A stretch of 9,417 bases of DNA from Prosthecobacter sp. Lineage in GTDB: Bacteria > Verrucomicrobiota > Verrucomicrobiia > Verrucomicrobiales > Verrucomicrobiaceae. The translations under genes and the position numbers were made by a program. Positions within the stretch are counted from its first letter, which is position 1; every line of letters starts with the position of its first letter. Under the pieces are notes generated by a model. The model searched no databases. It was not told where the DNA came from and saw nothing but the letters and a program-made list of their open reading frames with translations. The stretch covers positions 1 to 9,417 of the forward strand of contig JAOZVT010000599.1 in NCBI GenBank assembly GCA_025869455.1, in the 5' to 3' direction. Of this stretch, positions 1-6,352 are shown piece after piece.

Positions 1-631
1 CTACGTTGGTCGATAGCTCAAGCGGTTGGGTGTCGCGGCCTTCACTTTGTAGTAAGGTGACTCCAGTGACCAGATCTGCTACATAAAAGCCAGTGATCTT
101 GTGATTGGAGCCATCAGCGCCAGTGATGGTGATGTAGTCCACTTTTTCGGCAATCTCAGGGTGCAGCAATCCTGTGTCCGTGAGGATGATGCCATCCGTG
201 GTGACAAAACTGCCGATGCCACTGCTGATTTGATTGCCAAACTCGTCCCAAACCCGAATGCCGACGACTGAAGCGGCCACCTTCATGCCCATCGCACGGA
301 GTTCCAGATCCTCCGGCGTCAGGGGTTTTTCAGGGCTGCCTTCCGGCGGCTGCTCACCTGGTAAGTAGGGGGAAATGGGCGGTAGAAGCTCCAGATCCTC
401 TTCATTTGCCATGGGGAGGTCACGTTTTTCTCCCTGAAAGAGGAGCAGCGGATTTTCATAATTGTTCACGTCCACTGGGAAGCCTGCCTCTTGAGGCAGG
501 ACGGGTTCACCTGGGGGAGTAGGCGTGATTGGGTCTAAAACTGCGGCCGGCTGGGCAGGCTTTGGGGTGGGTTCCTGGGCAGCAAGCTGGGCAGTGGCAA
601 GACCTAGAAAGAACAAAAAAGGCAGACGCAT
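1..631 (-). CDS. Exported trypsin-like (S1C/DegP-type) fold protein, probable pseudoprotease, 3' end outside window
   Basis: Translation from the ATG at 631 gives 210 residues before the window edge, with no stop. Residues 1-19 form a signal peptide (MRLPFLFFLG, then an Ala-rich end near AQLAA). A Pro/Glu-rich linker runs to about residue 115. From about 117 the sequence follows the start of the trypsin-like serine protease fold: V-x-G-I-R-V near 123, then SGIGSFVTTDGIILTDTG at 137-154, matching the DegP-type pattern 'GSGFVxxxDGYILTNAHVV'. The position expected to hold the catalytic His is Gly154, and the Asp of the later 'TDLAVLK' pattern corresponds to Gly190 in VTGVTLL. The protein therefore looks like a non-catalytic relative acting in the periplasm or on the surface. 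The Ser region and any PDZ domain lie outside the window. It is divergent from the OM barrel gene and shares a 123-bp intergenic region with it. No clear Shine-Dalgarno motif precedes the start. The family assignment is moderate because only the first beta-barrel lobe is visible. Confidence 0.6.
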   Translation of the reverse strand, partial: MRLPFLFFLGLATAQLAAQEPTPKPAQPAAVLDPITPTPPGEPVLPQEAGFPVDVNNYENPLLLFQGEKRDLPMANEEDLELLPPISPYLPGEQPPEGSPEKPLTPEDLELRAMGMKVAASVVGIRVWDEFGNQISSGIGSFVTTDGIILTDTGLLHPEIAEKVDYITITGADGSNHKITGFYVADLVTGVTLLQSEGRDTQPLELSTNV

Positions 632-677
632 AGCTGTAACATGGTGACCTGAATGTGACAAAATGCGGCGGGTTCCG

Positions 678-695
678 TGTGACGAATTCTTCACA
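678..695. promoter_or_regulatory. Near-perfect 18-bp palindrome in divergent intergenic region, candidate operator
   Basis: TGTGACGAATTCTTCACA is self-complementary except for one pair: arms TGTGA and TCACA around a GAATTC centre. It lies between two divergent genes starting at 631 (minus) and 755 (plus), where a dimeric regulator would be expected. The arms match the CRP/FNR half-site, but the spacing between them is 8 bp, not the 6 bp of CRP, so no regulator is assigned. A further TGTGAC half-site sits at 654-659. No experimental or comparative support is available here. Confidence 0.35.
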
Positions 696-705
696 TCGAA
701 CTGAT

Positions 706-733
706 TTCAAGACGGGAATGAGCAGATTATTAC
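706..733 (+). promoter_or_regulatory. Weak sigma70-like promoter candidate for the OM barrel gene
   Basis: TTCAAG (706-711) and TATTAC (728-733) are separated by 16 bp, giving an initiation site near 740 and a short leader before the ATG at 755. The -35 matches consensus at 3 of 6 positions and the -10 at 4 of 6. The palindrome at 678-695 would lie just upstream of the -35. This is only a suggestion from consensus matching. Confidence 0.2.
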
Positions 734-754
734 AGGACGGTTTTTCATTCTATC

Positions 755-1525
755 ATGCGTTCTCTCGTACTGCTCACCTTCTCCCTCTGCACGCTCGTCG
801 CATCTGCGGCAGAGCTGGAACTTAAATCCCTTGGCGGCGGGGACGGTGCTGCGCAAAAACGCAAGTATGGTCCGTTCGTGGGTGTCTCAGTCGGGGAGTC
901 CTTTGGCCAATCCGGCAATGTGAAAATTGGTGATAAGAAATTTAGCCTGGATGACTCAGATGGTGCCGCCAGCTTTAGCATTGAAGTCGGCAAAAGCTGG
1001 AAAATGAAGCGCTTTCCTGTGATGGCCTCTGTGGATGTGGAAGGAACTTTCATGTCCACCGAATTGACCGGTCGCTCAGCTGACGCCAATTTGGCAGCAG
1101 GAGCAGGTGGTCGTCTCGCAACTGATACGGTGGCTTATCGGGCCGACATGAACTCCTTGTTCTTCAACTTGAATGGTACGCTGGCTCTGGATCTGTATCG
1201 CTACCGGGCTCGCATCGGTAAATTTGCCGCTGGCTTTCGCCCATACATCGGTGGTGGTTTAGGTGGTGGTCAGGTGTGGTATCGCAACGCGACATCTAAA
1301 TCCCGCGCACAGTATAATGGCACAGGGACCAATGCGGCTACGAATACTCCTTTCAGCGTGGATGAGTTTATCAATTCCTGGAACTGGTACGCTGGGGTCG
1401 AATGGACCTGGAAAGATCAATACTCGATCTTCATGGAATACCGCGACTTCCACTATGGTGACCTGGAAGAGCTAACCAATTTTGCCACAGATGGCTATCT
1501 GGTTGGTTTCCGCTATCGCTACTAA
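755..1525 (+). CDS. Outer membrane beta-barrel protein (OmpA/OprF-like barrel size class)
   Basis: This 256-residue protein has a signal peptide (MRSLVLLTFSLCTLVASAA, cleavage near residue 19). The mature chain of about 237 residues is dominated by alternating hydrophobic/polar strands: FVGVSVG (41-47), SFSIEVGKSW (73-82), VMASVDVEGTF (89-99), FFNLNGTLALDLY (136-148), FRPYIGGGLGGG (161-172), WYAGVEWTW (211-219), YSIFMEYRDF (223-232) and a final YLVGFRYRY ending in aromatic Tyr, as expected for a BAM recognition signal. The length and strand count fit a small barrel of about 8 to 10 strands, and no C-terminal OmpA peptidoglycan-binding domain is present. The specific function is unknown. It begins a plus-strand envelope cluster, with only 21 bp to the next gene, and a weak purine stretch (AGGACGG, 734-740) is the only possible ribosome site. 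Confidence 0.8.
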   Translation: MRSLVLLTFSLCTLVASAAELELKSLGGGDGAAQKRKYGPFVGVSVGESFGQSGNVKIGDKKFSLDDSDGAASFSIEVGKSWKMKRFPVMASVDVEGTFMSTELTGRSADANLAAGAGGRLATDTVAYRADMNSLFFNLNGTLALDLYRYRARIGKFAAGFRPYIGGGLGGGQVWYRNATSKSRAQYNGTGTNAATNTPFSVDEFINSWNWYAGVEWTWKDQYSIFMEYRDFHYGDLEELTNFATDGYLVGFRYRY

Positions 1526-1546
1526 TCTCCTTTCAAACAACCTCCC

Positions 1547-2020
1547 ATGAACTTCTCCCGTTTGTTTATCCTGGGCCTTACAGCCGCCGCGCTGGCCTCC
1601 TGCAAAACCATCACCTCGGATCGCTTTGCTTTCCCCAATGCTCCCGTTAGCTACCAACTTGTGAGTGAGATGGTGGATGAGGAAACCATTGATTACACTG
1701 TCAAATTCCGCAATCTGGGGCAGCAGGTCGTCAGCTTTGACTACACCATTGCAGATGAGCCCGGCGTGCCTCATGTGGACTGCCTTGGCCCCAATTCAGG
1801 CTTGGTAGAAAACCTCTATCCCGGCGCTGAAGCTCAGGTCAAAAATCCGATCAAAGACATGGGCGGTGTGTATGTGACTCTCGGCCGTGTCACCACAGGT
1901 AAGCGCACCAGTGAGCAACTGGCTAAGCAATACAAGCCTGAAACTCTGGCACCAGCCAGTGGCGGCGGCGCAGCTTCCCCTCTGCCGACTTTAGAGTCTT
2001 TGAATGCTCCTGGTGAATGA
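1547..2020 (+). CDS. Small outer-envelope lipoprotein of unknown function
   Basis: This 157-residue protein has an N-terminal lipoprotein signal: MNFSRLFILGLTAAALASC, with lipobox L16-A-S-C19, so Cys19 is the likely lipidated residue. The mature part is about 139 residues. It contains a beta-rich core at roughly 34-115 (YQLVSEMVDEETIDYTVKF, then VVSFDYTIADE and GVYVTLGRV) and a low-complexity Ala/Gly/Pro/Ser tail from about 134. A second Cys at 79 lies in the core. The pattern of a strand pair followed by 'xYTVKFRNLG' loosely recalls small lipoproteins of the YcfL type (DUF1425), which bind envelope partners, but I cannot confirm homology. The TGA stop overlaps the ATG of the downstream BamD-like gene (ATGA), so the two are probably co-translated and may act in the same envelope process. 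No Shine-Dalgarno motif is visible before the start. Confidence 0.7.
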   Translation: MNFSRLFILGLTAAALASCKTITSDRFAFPNAPVSYQLVSEMVDEETIDYTVKFRNLGQQVVSFDYTIADEPGVPHVDCLGPNSGLVENLYPGAEAQVKNPIKDMGGVYVTLGRVTTGKRTSEQLAKQYKPETLAPASGGGAASPLPTLESLNAPGE

Positions 2021-2988
2021 TTTTAGAGCCTAACAAAAAATCTATTTTTTGCAGCCCTGTCTTTGCAGGGCTGCTTTGTTTTTTTACTTTTGGTTGGCTG
2101 AGTTCGGTGTCAGCCCAGGAAGATGCTGAACTGGTCAGACGGCTTTATTCCAAAGCGCAGAAGCTCGCGTCTCAAGGTGAGGCAGAAGAGGCGCTGGATC
2201 GCTTCTTGACGGTTATTAAAAAGTTTCCACGCACGGAATGGTCCGCTTTGTCCTTATGGGAAGTTTACCGGATCAACATCCATTTGGAAGATGACGAGTC
2301 TGCTTTTGAGGCACTCAACCGTTTGATTGTGGAACAGCCAGGGCACTTCGAAAAAGCTCATGCAGCACAGCTTCAACTCGTGGAGCGATTGCTCGGGTCC
2401 GGGAAAGAGGCCCGTCGTACGTTAGAACCTGTTAGACCCTCTCGGGTAACGCCCCCAGAAGTGATCGTCGAGATGTTGAAAAACATCATCAAAAATGGTC
2501 CTCAGAGTGAGGTGGGTATTCGGGCTCATTACTACCTAGCCATCGCATTGGAAAAAGCAGGTGAGAAAAAGGAATCCATCGCCATGCATGAGGATTTCAC
2601 AGAAACTTACCCACATCACGAACTGGCGGATGATGCTGGTTATCAGGTGGCTTACATTGCTTACAAAGACTGGAAAAACATGCGTAGCAATGGGCCTCAT
2701 CAGCGGGAAAGCGCGGCCATTTCGTTGGAGTGGTTCATCGCTAGGTTTCCTGAGAGTGACAAGGTGGCCCAGGCGCGTTCCTGTTTGGTGGAAGTGAAGA
2801 CAGCGGAGTATCGTGAATTGAGGAGCCTAGCCCTCTACTATGAATCCAAAGGCAATGACAAAGCGGCTGCTGTTTATTATGAACAATTGGCGCTGAAGTT
2901 TCCTGACCAGGTCGTGGCGGATAAAGCCCTTGCCGAAAAGATTCTGCAATCTGGTCCTGCCGCAGATCAGGTGGGCCCAACGCGGTGA
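2017..2988 (+). CDS. bamD: BamD-like (YfiO/ComL) TPR protein, outer membrane protein assembly factor
   Basis: This 323-residue protein has a signal peptide (basic K7-K8, hydrophobic stretch to about 30, cleavage after SVSA at about residue 33) followed by TPR-like helix pairs: 37-72 (RRLYSKAQKLASQGEAEEAL and following), 74-110, 165-200 (HYYLAIALEKAGEKKES), 205-247 and 265-300. The last two match the BamD C-terminal pattern: a paired-helix segment ending 'FIARFPESDKVAQAR', then 'LALYYESKGNDKAAAVYYEQ' with the 'LxxKFPD' turn. BamD is a periplasmic scaffold of the BAM complex that folds OM beta-barrels. BamD is usually a lipoprotein, but here the cysteines (12 and 21) lie inside the hydrophobic region and no lipobox precedes the cleavage site. 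The start at 2017 gives the ATGA overlap with the lipoprotein gene and a complete signal peptide. A terminator-like hairpin lies within the signal-peptide codons. It could instead be a generic TPR protein. Confidence 0.68.
   Translation: MILEPNKKSIFCSPVFAGLLCFFTFGWLSSVSAQEDAELVRRLYSKAQKLASQGEAEEALDRFLTVIKKFPRTEWSALSLWEVYRINIHLEDDESAFEALNRLIVEQPGHFEKAHAAQLQLVERLLGSGKEARRTLEPVRPSRVTPPEVIVEMLKNIIKNGPQSEVGIRAHYYLAIALEKAGEKKESIAMHEDFTETYPHHELADDAGYQVAYIAYKDWKNMRSNGPHQRESAAISLEWFIARFPESDKVAQARSCLVEVKTAEYRELRSLALYYESKGNDKAAAVYYEQLALKFPDQVVADKALAEKILQSGPAADQVGPTR
2051..2087 (+). terminator. Intrinsic-terminator-like hairpin and U-tract inside the start of the BamD-like gene
   Basis: A perfect 9-bp stem, GCAGCCCTG (2051-2059) pairing with CAGGGCTGC (2066-2074), has a 6-nt loop and is followed by TTTGTTTTTTT (2075-2085). 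It starts 30 bp after the lipoprotein stop codon, a normal place for a terminator. It also lies within codons 12 to 24 of the downstream gene's signal peptide. An AT-only palindrome, AAAAAAT and ATTTTTT, occupies 2035-2050 just upstream. It may act as an attenuator that is melted when the downstream gene is translated by coupling. Confidence 0.7.
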
Positions 2989-3043
2989 GTAAATTGTCAC
3001 GGTCTTTGTCTGGTGAAAAAGATGGCAGAGAGTTAACTCGGTC

Positions 3044-3751
3044 ATGCTTCGCCGCACATGGCTCCAAGGCTGGGTTGTAGGGACTGTCAGGACATTAACT
3101 GGCGGTGCTATTACAAGATTTCTGGTTGCCGAATTAAGTGCGGTTCAAACGGGGCCTGGATCATTGTATTTGAATCTTTCTGATTATCCAGATCTTCAGA
3201 ATCCAGGTGGCTCCGTGTTGATCGAACTGAGTGCGGTGATGGCTCCATTGATTGTTAATCGAGCGTCCTTGTCGCAATTCTATGTGCTTGATTCAGTGTG
3301 TACACATGCGGGCTGTACCATGGGTGCTTTCAATGCAGGAAATGGCTTTATCCAGTGCCCTTGCCATGGCTCACGATATGATATTCAAGGTCAAGTGATT
3401 CGCGGGCCAGCCGTGATTGGGTTAACAAACTTTAGCGTGGATTTTGATGGGGATTCGGAATTGAAAATAGCCATACCCAATCTGCCTCTGGATGTCCGGC
3501 CCATTCAGGTTCTTATTCGTCACGGTGGTGGTACGCGGATGAAGCTAAGCTTTAGAGTAAGAAAAGGAGGGCATTACGAAGTCCGTTTTCAAACTGATGT
3601 TCAGGGACCAAATGAGTTGGCCGCTTTTTCCGCTACTCCTCAGGGTGTAACAAATTTGACTCATTTGGTAGCTACCAGTGACGGGTTCCGCCATGTTTAT
3701 GTAGATGCTACAACGAAGCGCGGTTTTTACGCGGTGGTAGAAGTGGAATGA
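3044..3751 (+). CDS. Rieske [2Fe-2S] protein with C-terminal beta-domain extension
   Basis: This 235-residue protein has the full Rieske signature: C86-T-H88-x2-C91 and, 14 residues on, C105-P-C107-H108-G-S. By family knowledge, C86, H88, C105 and H108 bind the cluster, and C91 with C107 form the disulfide seen in bc1/b6f-type Rieske proteins. These are high-potential electron carriers. The N-terminus starts MLRRTWLQGW, then a hydrophobic stretch, resembling a Tat-type signal or signal anchor, which suits export of a folded Fe-S protein. The Rieske fold spans about 41-147. The last 80 residues are a separate beta-rich segment (GGHYEVRFQTDV at 176-187 and RGFYAVVEV at 226-234), resembling short C-terminal beta domains seen in verrucomicrobial exported proteins. 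No cytochrome b gene is adjacent, so this is not a visible bc1 operon. An in-frame TGA upstream of 3044 excludes a longer start. Confidence 0.85.
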   Translation: MLRRTWLQGWVVGTVRTLTGGAITRFLVAELSAVQTGPGSLYLNLSDYPDLQNPGGSVLIELSAVMAPLIVNRASLSQFYVLDSVCTHAGCTMGAFNAGNGFIQCPCHGSRYDIQGQVIRGPAVIGLTNFSVDFDGDSELKIAIPNLPLDVRPIQVLIRHGGGTRMKLSFRVRKGGHYEVRFQTDVQGPNELAAFSATPQGVTNLTHLVATSDGFRHVYVDATTKRGFYAVVEVE

Positions 3752-3759
3752 GAGTGGGT

Positions 3760-4443
3760 TCAATCGTCCAGCGCGCCACTGAGAATCTTGGAGATGTCTT
3801 CGGGGCTGAAGCCGGCTTGCTGCAAACCTGCGGCATTCACCCTTTGTTGCCGGGCCTCGTGCGCATAAATCTTTAACAATGCTTCATGCCGTGTTGCTTC
3901 GTTAGGGACAGCCTCCACCCAAGCCAGTGCAGTGTCTAACTGCCCCTGAAGAGCGATACCTTCGGCTAAGCTCCCCAAGCTGGGAATCAAGTCATCAAAA
4001 CGCTCCGTCTCATTGATCCACGCGGTGGCTGCGGCGGGATCTTGATTAAACCAGAGCAGGACACTGTCATTAAGCTTCTGTGGTTCACCTCCGTTTTCCA
4101 GAAGGTGTACTTCGGCTGCGTAGTCACGGACCACAATCGGCTGCGCAGGTTTAGGAGGGATGGTTTTAGTGGGTAAGTCAGGTCCTTCAGGATCTGGAAC
4201 CACCGCATCTTCCCAAAAAGGTCGCTCTACTTGAGCCGTGTCAGCGGAAACAAGGCTAGTGGGCTTGTTAGTCTGTAAAAGGTCCTCTATTGGCTGTGTT
4301 GATGAGGGAGCTTTATCCTGCTTTGATGCTAGACGTGTCGCCTCGGGTTGCGCTAGCTGATAACCAACAAGCAGTGACAGAGCTAGGGCAGCGCCTGAAA
4401 AGATGATGAGCCGTTTGTTAGATGCTGGCGGTGACCATTTCAT
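3760..4443 (-). CDS. Membrane-anchored helical-repeat protein, last gene of the SPFH/P-ATPase cluster
   Basis: This 227-residue protein has one N-terminal membrane segment at about 11-29 (RLIIFSGAALALSLLVGYQL) and a low-complexity Pro-rich, charged linker to about 110. Its C-terminal helical region at about 125-221 has Trp/Ala-rich repeats: LLWFNQDPAAATAWI (129-143), ALAWVEAVPNEATRHEALL (172-190) and a last helix near 209-221. The 'DPAAATAWI' style is common in Verrucomicrobiota repeat proteins, which I cannot assign to a named family. The topology suggests a single-pass anchor with an exposed helical domain that could bind a partner. The start ATG at 4443 lies inside the P-ATPase coding sequence, overlapping its 3' end by 26 bp, so expression is probably coupled and the protein may be an accessory of the pump. 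No Shine-Dalgarno motif is seen. The function is unknown. Confidence 0.7.
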   Translation of the reverse strand: MKWSPPASNKRLIIFSGAALALSLLVGYQLAQPEATRLASKQDKAPSSTQPIEDLLQTNKPTSLVSADTAQVERPFWEDAVVPDPEGPDLPTKTIPPKPAQPIVVRDYAAEVHLLENGGEPQKLNDSVLLWFNQDPAAATAWINETERFDDLIPSLGSLAEGIALQGQLDTALAWVEAVPNEATRHEALLKIYAHEARQQRVNAAGLQQAGFSPEDISKILSGALDD

Positions 4444-6352
4444 GGGAGATTGTCTGGGAAGTCAGCGGCGTTTCTAGCGTGGTGATGTCTAGTTCGAGAC
4501 CATCGAAACGCAGCAGGCGGGCGCTGTTGAAGATGACAAAAAATGCACTGAATTCATGCATGAAGGCTGCGGCGATGGGATTGATAAAACCCAGGCTGCT
4601 CAGTGTGATGGCCAGGATGATGAAGGCAAAGCCACAGAGCAGATTTTGATTGATGATTCCAACCGTGCGCGCGGAAAGTAGCAGGAGATCCGGCAGGCGG
4701 CGGAGATCCTGAGACATGAGGGCTACATCTGAGGTGTGCACCGTGACATCATTCCCTAGGCTGCCCATAGCCACTCCCACATCGCCTTCGGCCAAGGCAG
4801 GCGCATCGTTCAAACCATCTCCGATCACTAGGACCCGGTGCCCCGCAGCTTTGAGCTCCCGAATGTGTTTAACTTTGTCTTCAGGCAAGCACTCCGCATG
4901 AATGTGCGTGATGCCGACTTCCTGGGCAATGTGCTGGGCCACTTCCAGTCGATCTCCGGTCAGCATGTGGAAATGATCAATTCCGAGTAAACGCAGCCGG
5001 GCTAGAGAATCTCGTGTTTCTTCCCGCACCTGATCTGCCAGTAGGAAGGTGGCAATGTGTTGCCCATTCCTCGCTAGGAGGACTAAGCTATGTCGCGTAA
5101 AGGAGGTCGGATCAAAGGACAAGGGAACGCCATTTTTTAGCAGCCATGAGCTGCGGCCTATTTGCAGGTGATTACCTGCCGTCTTCCCTTCCAACCCAAG
5201 GCCTGAGTGCTCGGTGAAATCTGTGATGGGTGGTAGATCAAGATCATTTCCAGCCTCTGCTATGGCACGTGCAACTGGATGGTTAGACTGTCCTTCCAGC
5301 GCCGCAGCTAAGGCTAGCACATCGGCTTCCGTGAGGCTTTCATCATGCACCAGCACCTTATCGAGAGCCAGCTGACCGCGCGTGAGTGTACCCGTCTTAT
5401 CAAAGACCACCGTATCTACCAAGCGTGCGGTTTCTAGATGACGAATGCTTTTGACCAGAAGTCCGAGCCTTGAGGCGGAGGCGATGGCCGATACCATGGC
5501 CGAAGGACTGGCCAAGACAAAGGCGCATGGAATGCTAACCACAAGTACGGCAATGGCGCGTTCCATGTCCTGCGTGAAGAAAAAGACGCTGGCAGCGATT
5601 AGTAAGATCAGTGGGGTGTAGTAGCGGGCATAATCTTCCGCTAAACTGATGATGGGCGCTTCAGATTCCTTGGCCTGCTCAATGATGCTTTGCACTCGGC
5701 CCATCACCGTATCCTGACCAGCGCCTGTGACACGGGCATGCAGGGAACCATTTAGGTTCGACGTGCCTGCAAAGATCTCGCAGCCTTCGGTGATTTCTAC
5801 GGGCATCGATTCGCCTGTGATGCTGCTTTGATCAATCAAGGCGTGACCAGTTAACACGGTGGCATCTGCGGGGACGACTTCACCAGGACGGATGTGGATT
5901 TCATCACCTGGCTTTAGCTCACTGGCTTCGCATTCCTCCTCAGATTCACCGCTTCTCCGGCGTGCACGGATGCGTGTGAGTTGACGGAGTTTGGAGAGCG
6001 CCATTTCCACCCCCACCGTGGTGCGTTCCTCCAGCATTTGACCAAACAAGAGAATGATGGCCACGATGCCGCCCGTCATATACTTACCTGTGGCCAAGCA
6101 AGCGGCCAGGGCCAAGACCACGTATTGATCCATATAGAACTGTGTCGCTCCAAAACCAGTGGCTCGTATGGCAGTGATGACACCGCGTACGATGGGTGTG
6201 GCCACGATGAGAGTGGCCATGAGTGCCAAGGTGCCCTTCACGGTCTCCTGATCTGGCCGCAGCCACCCCGTGATGAAGGAAGCACCCATGAGGGCGGTGG
6301 CGCAGAAAAGAAGGAGCAGCCTTTGCCGCGTGGGTGAGTCGAGATCGTTCAT
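4418..6352 (-). CDS. P1B-type heavy-metal-transporting ATPase with unusual I-P-C membrane motif, lacking an HMA domain
   Basis: This 644-residue protein carries the full P-ATPase signature: actuator T179-G-E-S182; phosphorylation motif D318-K-T-G-T322, Asp318 being the phosphorylated residue; P1B His-Pro at H358-P359; T465-G-D467; and hinge GDGLNDAPAL at 511-520. It moves a cation across the inner membrane using ATP. There are membrane segments before the actuator (about 10-30, 41-60, 75-105), two around 245-290, and two C-terminal (about 565-588 and 590-612, with M598-H599-E600). The transmembrane metal site normally reads CPC, SPC or CPH. Here it is S273-I274-P275-C276-A, so one ligand position is an Ile. 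No N-terminal metal-binding domain (CxxC) is present. Metal specificity cannot be called. The start overlaps the second HflK-like gene by ATGA. The family is certain and the substrate is not. Confidence 0.93.
   Translation of the reverse strand: MNDLDSPTRQRLLLLFCATALMGASFITGWLRPDQETVKGTLALMATLIVATPIVRGVITAIRATGFGATQFYMDQYVVLALAACLATGKYMTGGIVAIILLFGQMLEERTTVGVEMALSKLRQLTRIRARRRSGESEEECEASELKPGDEIHIRPGEVVPADATVLTGHALIDQSSITGESMPVEITEGCEIFAGTSNLNGSLHARVTGAGQDTVMGRVQSIIEQAKESEAPIISLAEDYARYYTPLILLIAASVFFFTQDMERAIAVLVVSIPCAFVLASPSAMVSAIASASRLGLLVKSIRHLETARLVDTVVFDKTGTLTRGQLALDKVLVHDESLTEADVLALAAALEGQSNHPVARAIAEAGNDLDLPPITDFTEHSGLGLEGKTAGNHLQIGRSSWLLKNGVPLSFDPTSFTRHSLVLLARNGQHIATFLLADQVREETRDSLARLRLLGIDHFHMLTGDRLEVAQHIAQEVGITHIHAECLPEDKVKHIRELKAAGHRVLVIGDGLNDAPALAEGDVGVAMGSLGNDVTVHTSDVALMSQDLRRLPDLLLLSARTVGIINQNLLCGFAFIILAITLSSLGFINPIAAAFMHEFSAFFVIFNSARLLRFDGLELDITTLETPLTSQTISHEMVTASI

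Noticed and set aside
678..695. CRP/FNR operator
   Set aside because: The arms match TGTGA/TCACA but are separated by 8 bp, not the 6 bp of CRP, and FNR sites use TTGAT arms. It is reported only as an unassigned palindrome.
745..1089. Minus-strand ORF opposite the OM barrel gene
   Set aside because: It is fully antisense to a convincing signal-peptide/barrel protein and shows no recognisable domain; it is a shadow of the real gene.
2035..2050. The A/T-only palindrome as a separate regulatory site
   Set aside because: AAAAAATCTATTTTTT is symmetrical but low complexity and likely to arise by chance; mentioned only as context for the adjacent hairpin.
3044..3751. Rieske gene as part of a cytochrome bc1 operon
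   Set aside because: No cytochrome b or c1 gene flanks it; neighbours are a BamD-like gene upstream and a convergent gene downstream.
3752..3759. Terminator between the convergent Rieske and anchored-protein genes
   Set aside because: Only 8 bp separate the stops, and no GC-rich stem with a T-tract is visible there or just inside either 3' end.
5981..6337. Plus-strand 118-residue ORF opposite the ATPase gene
   Set aside because: His/Gly-rich composition is the antisense product of conserved ATPase codons; no independent evidence of coding.
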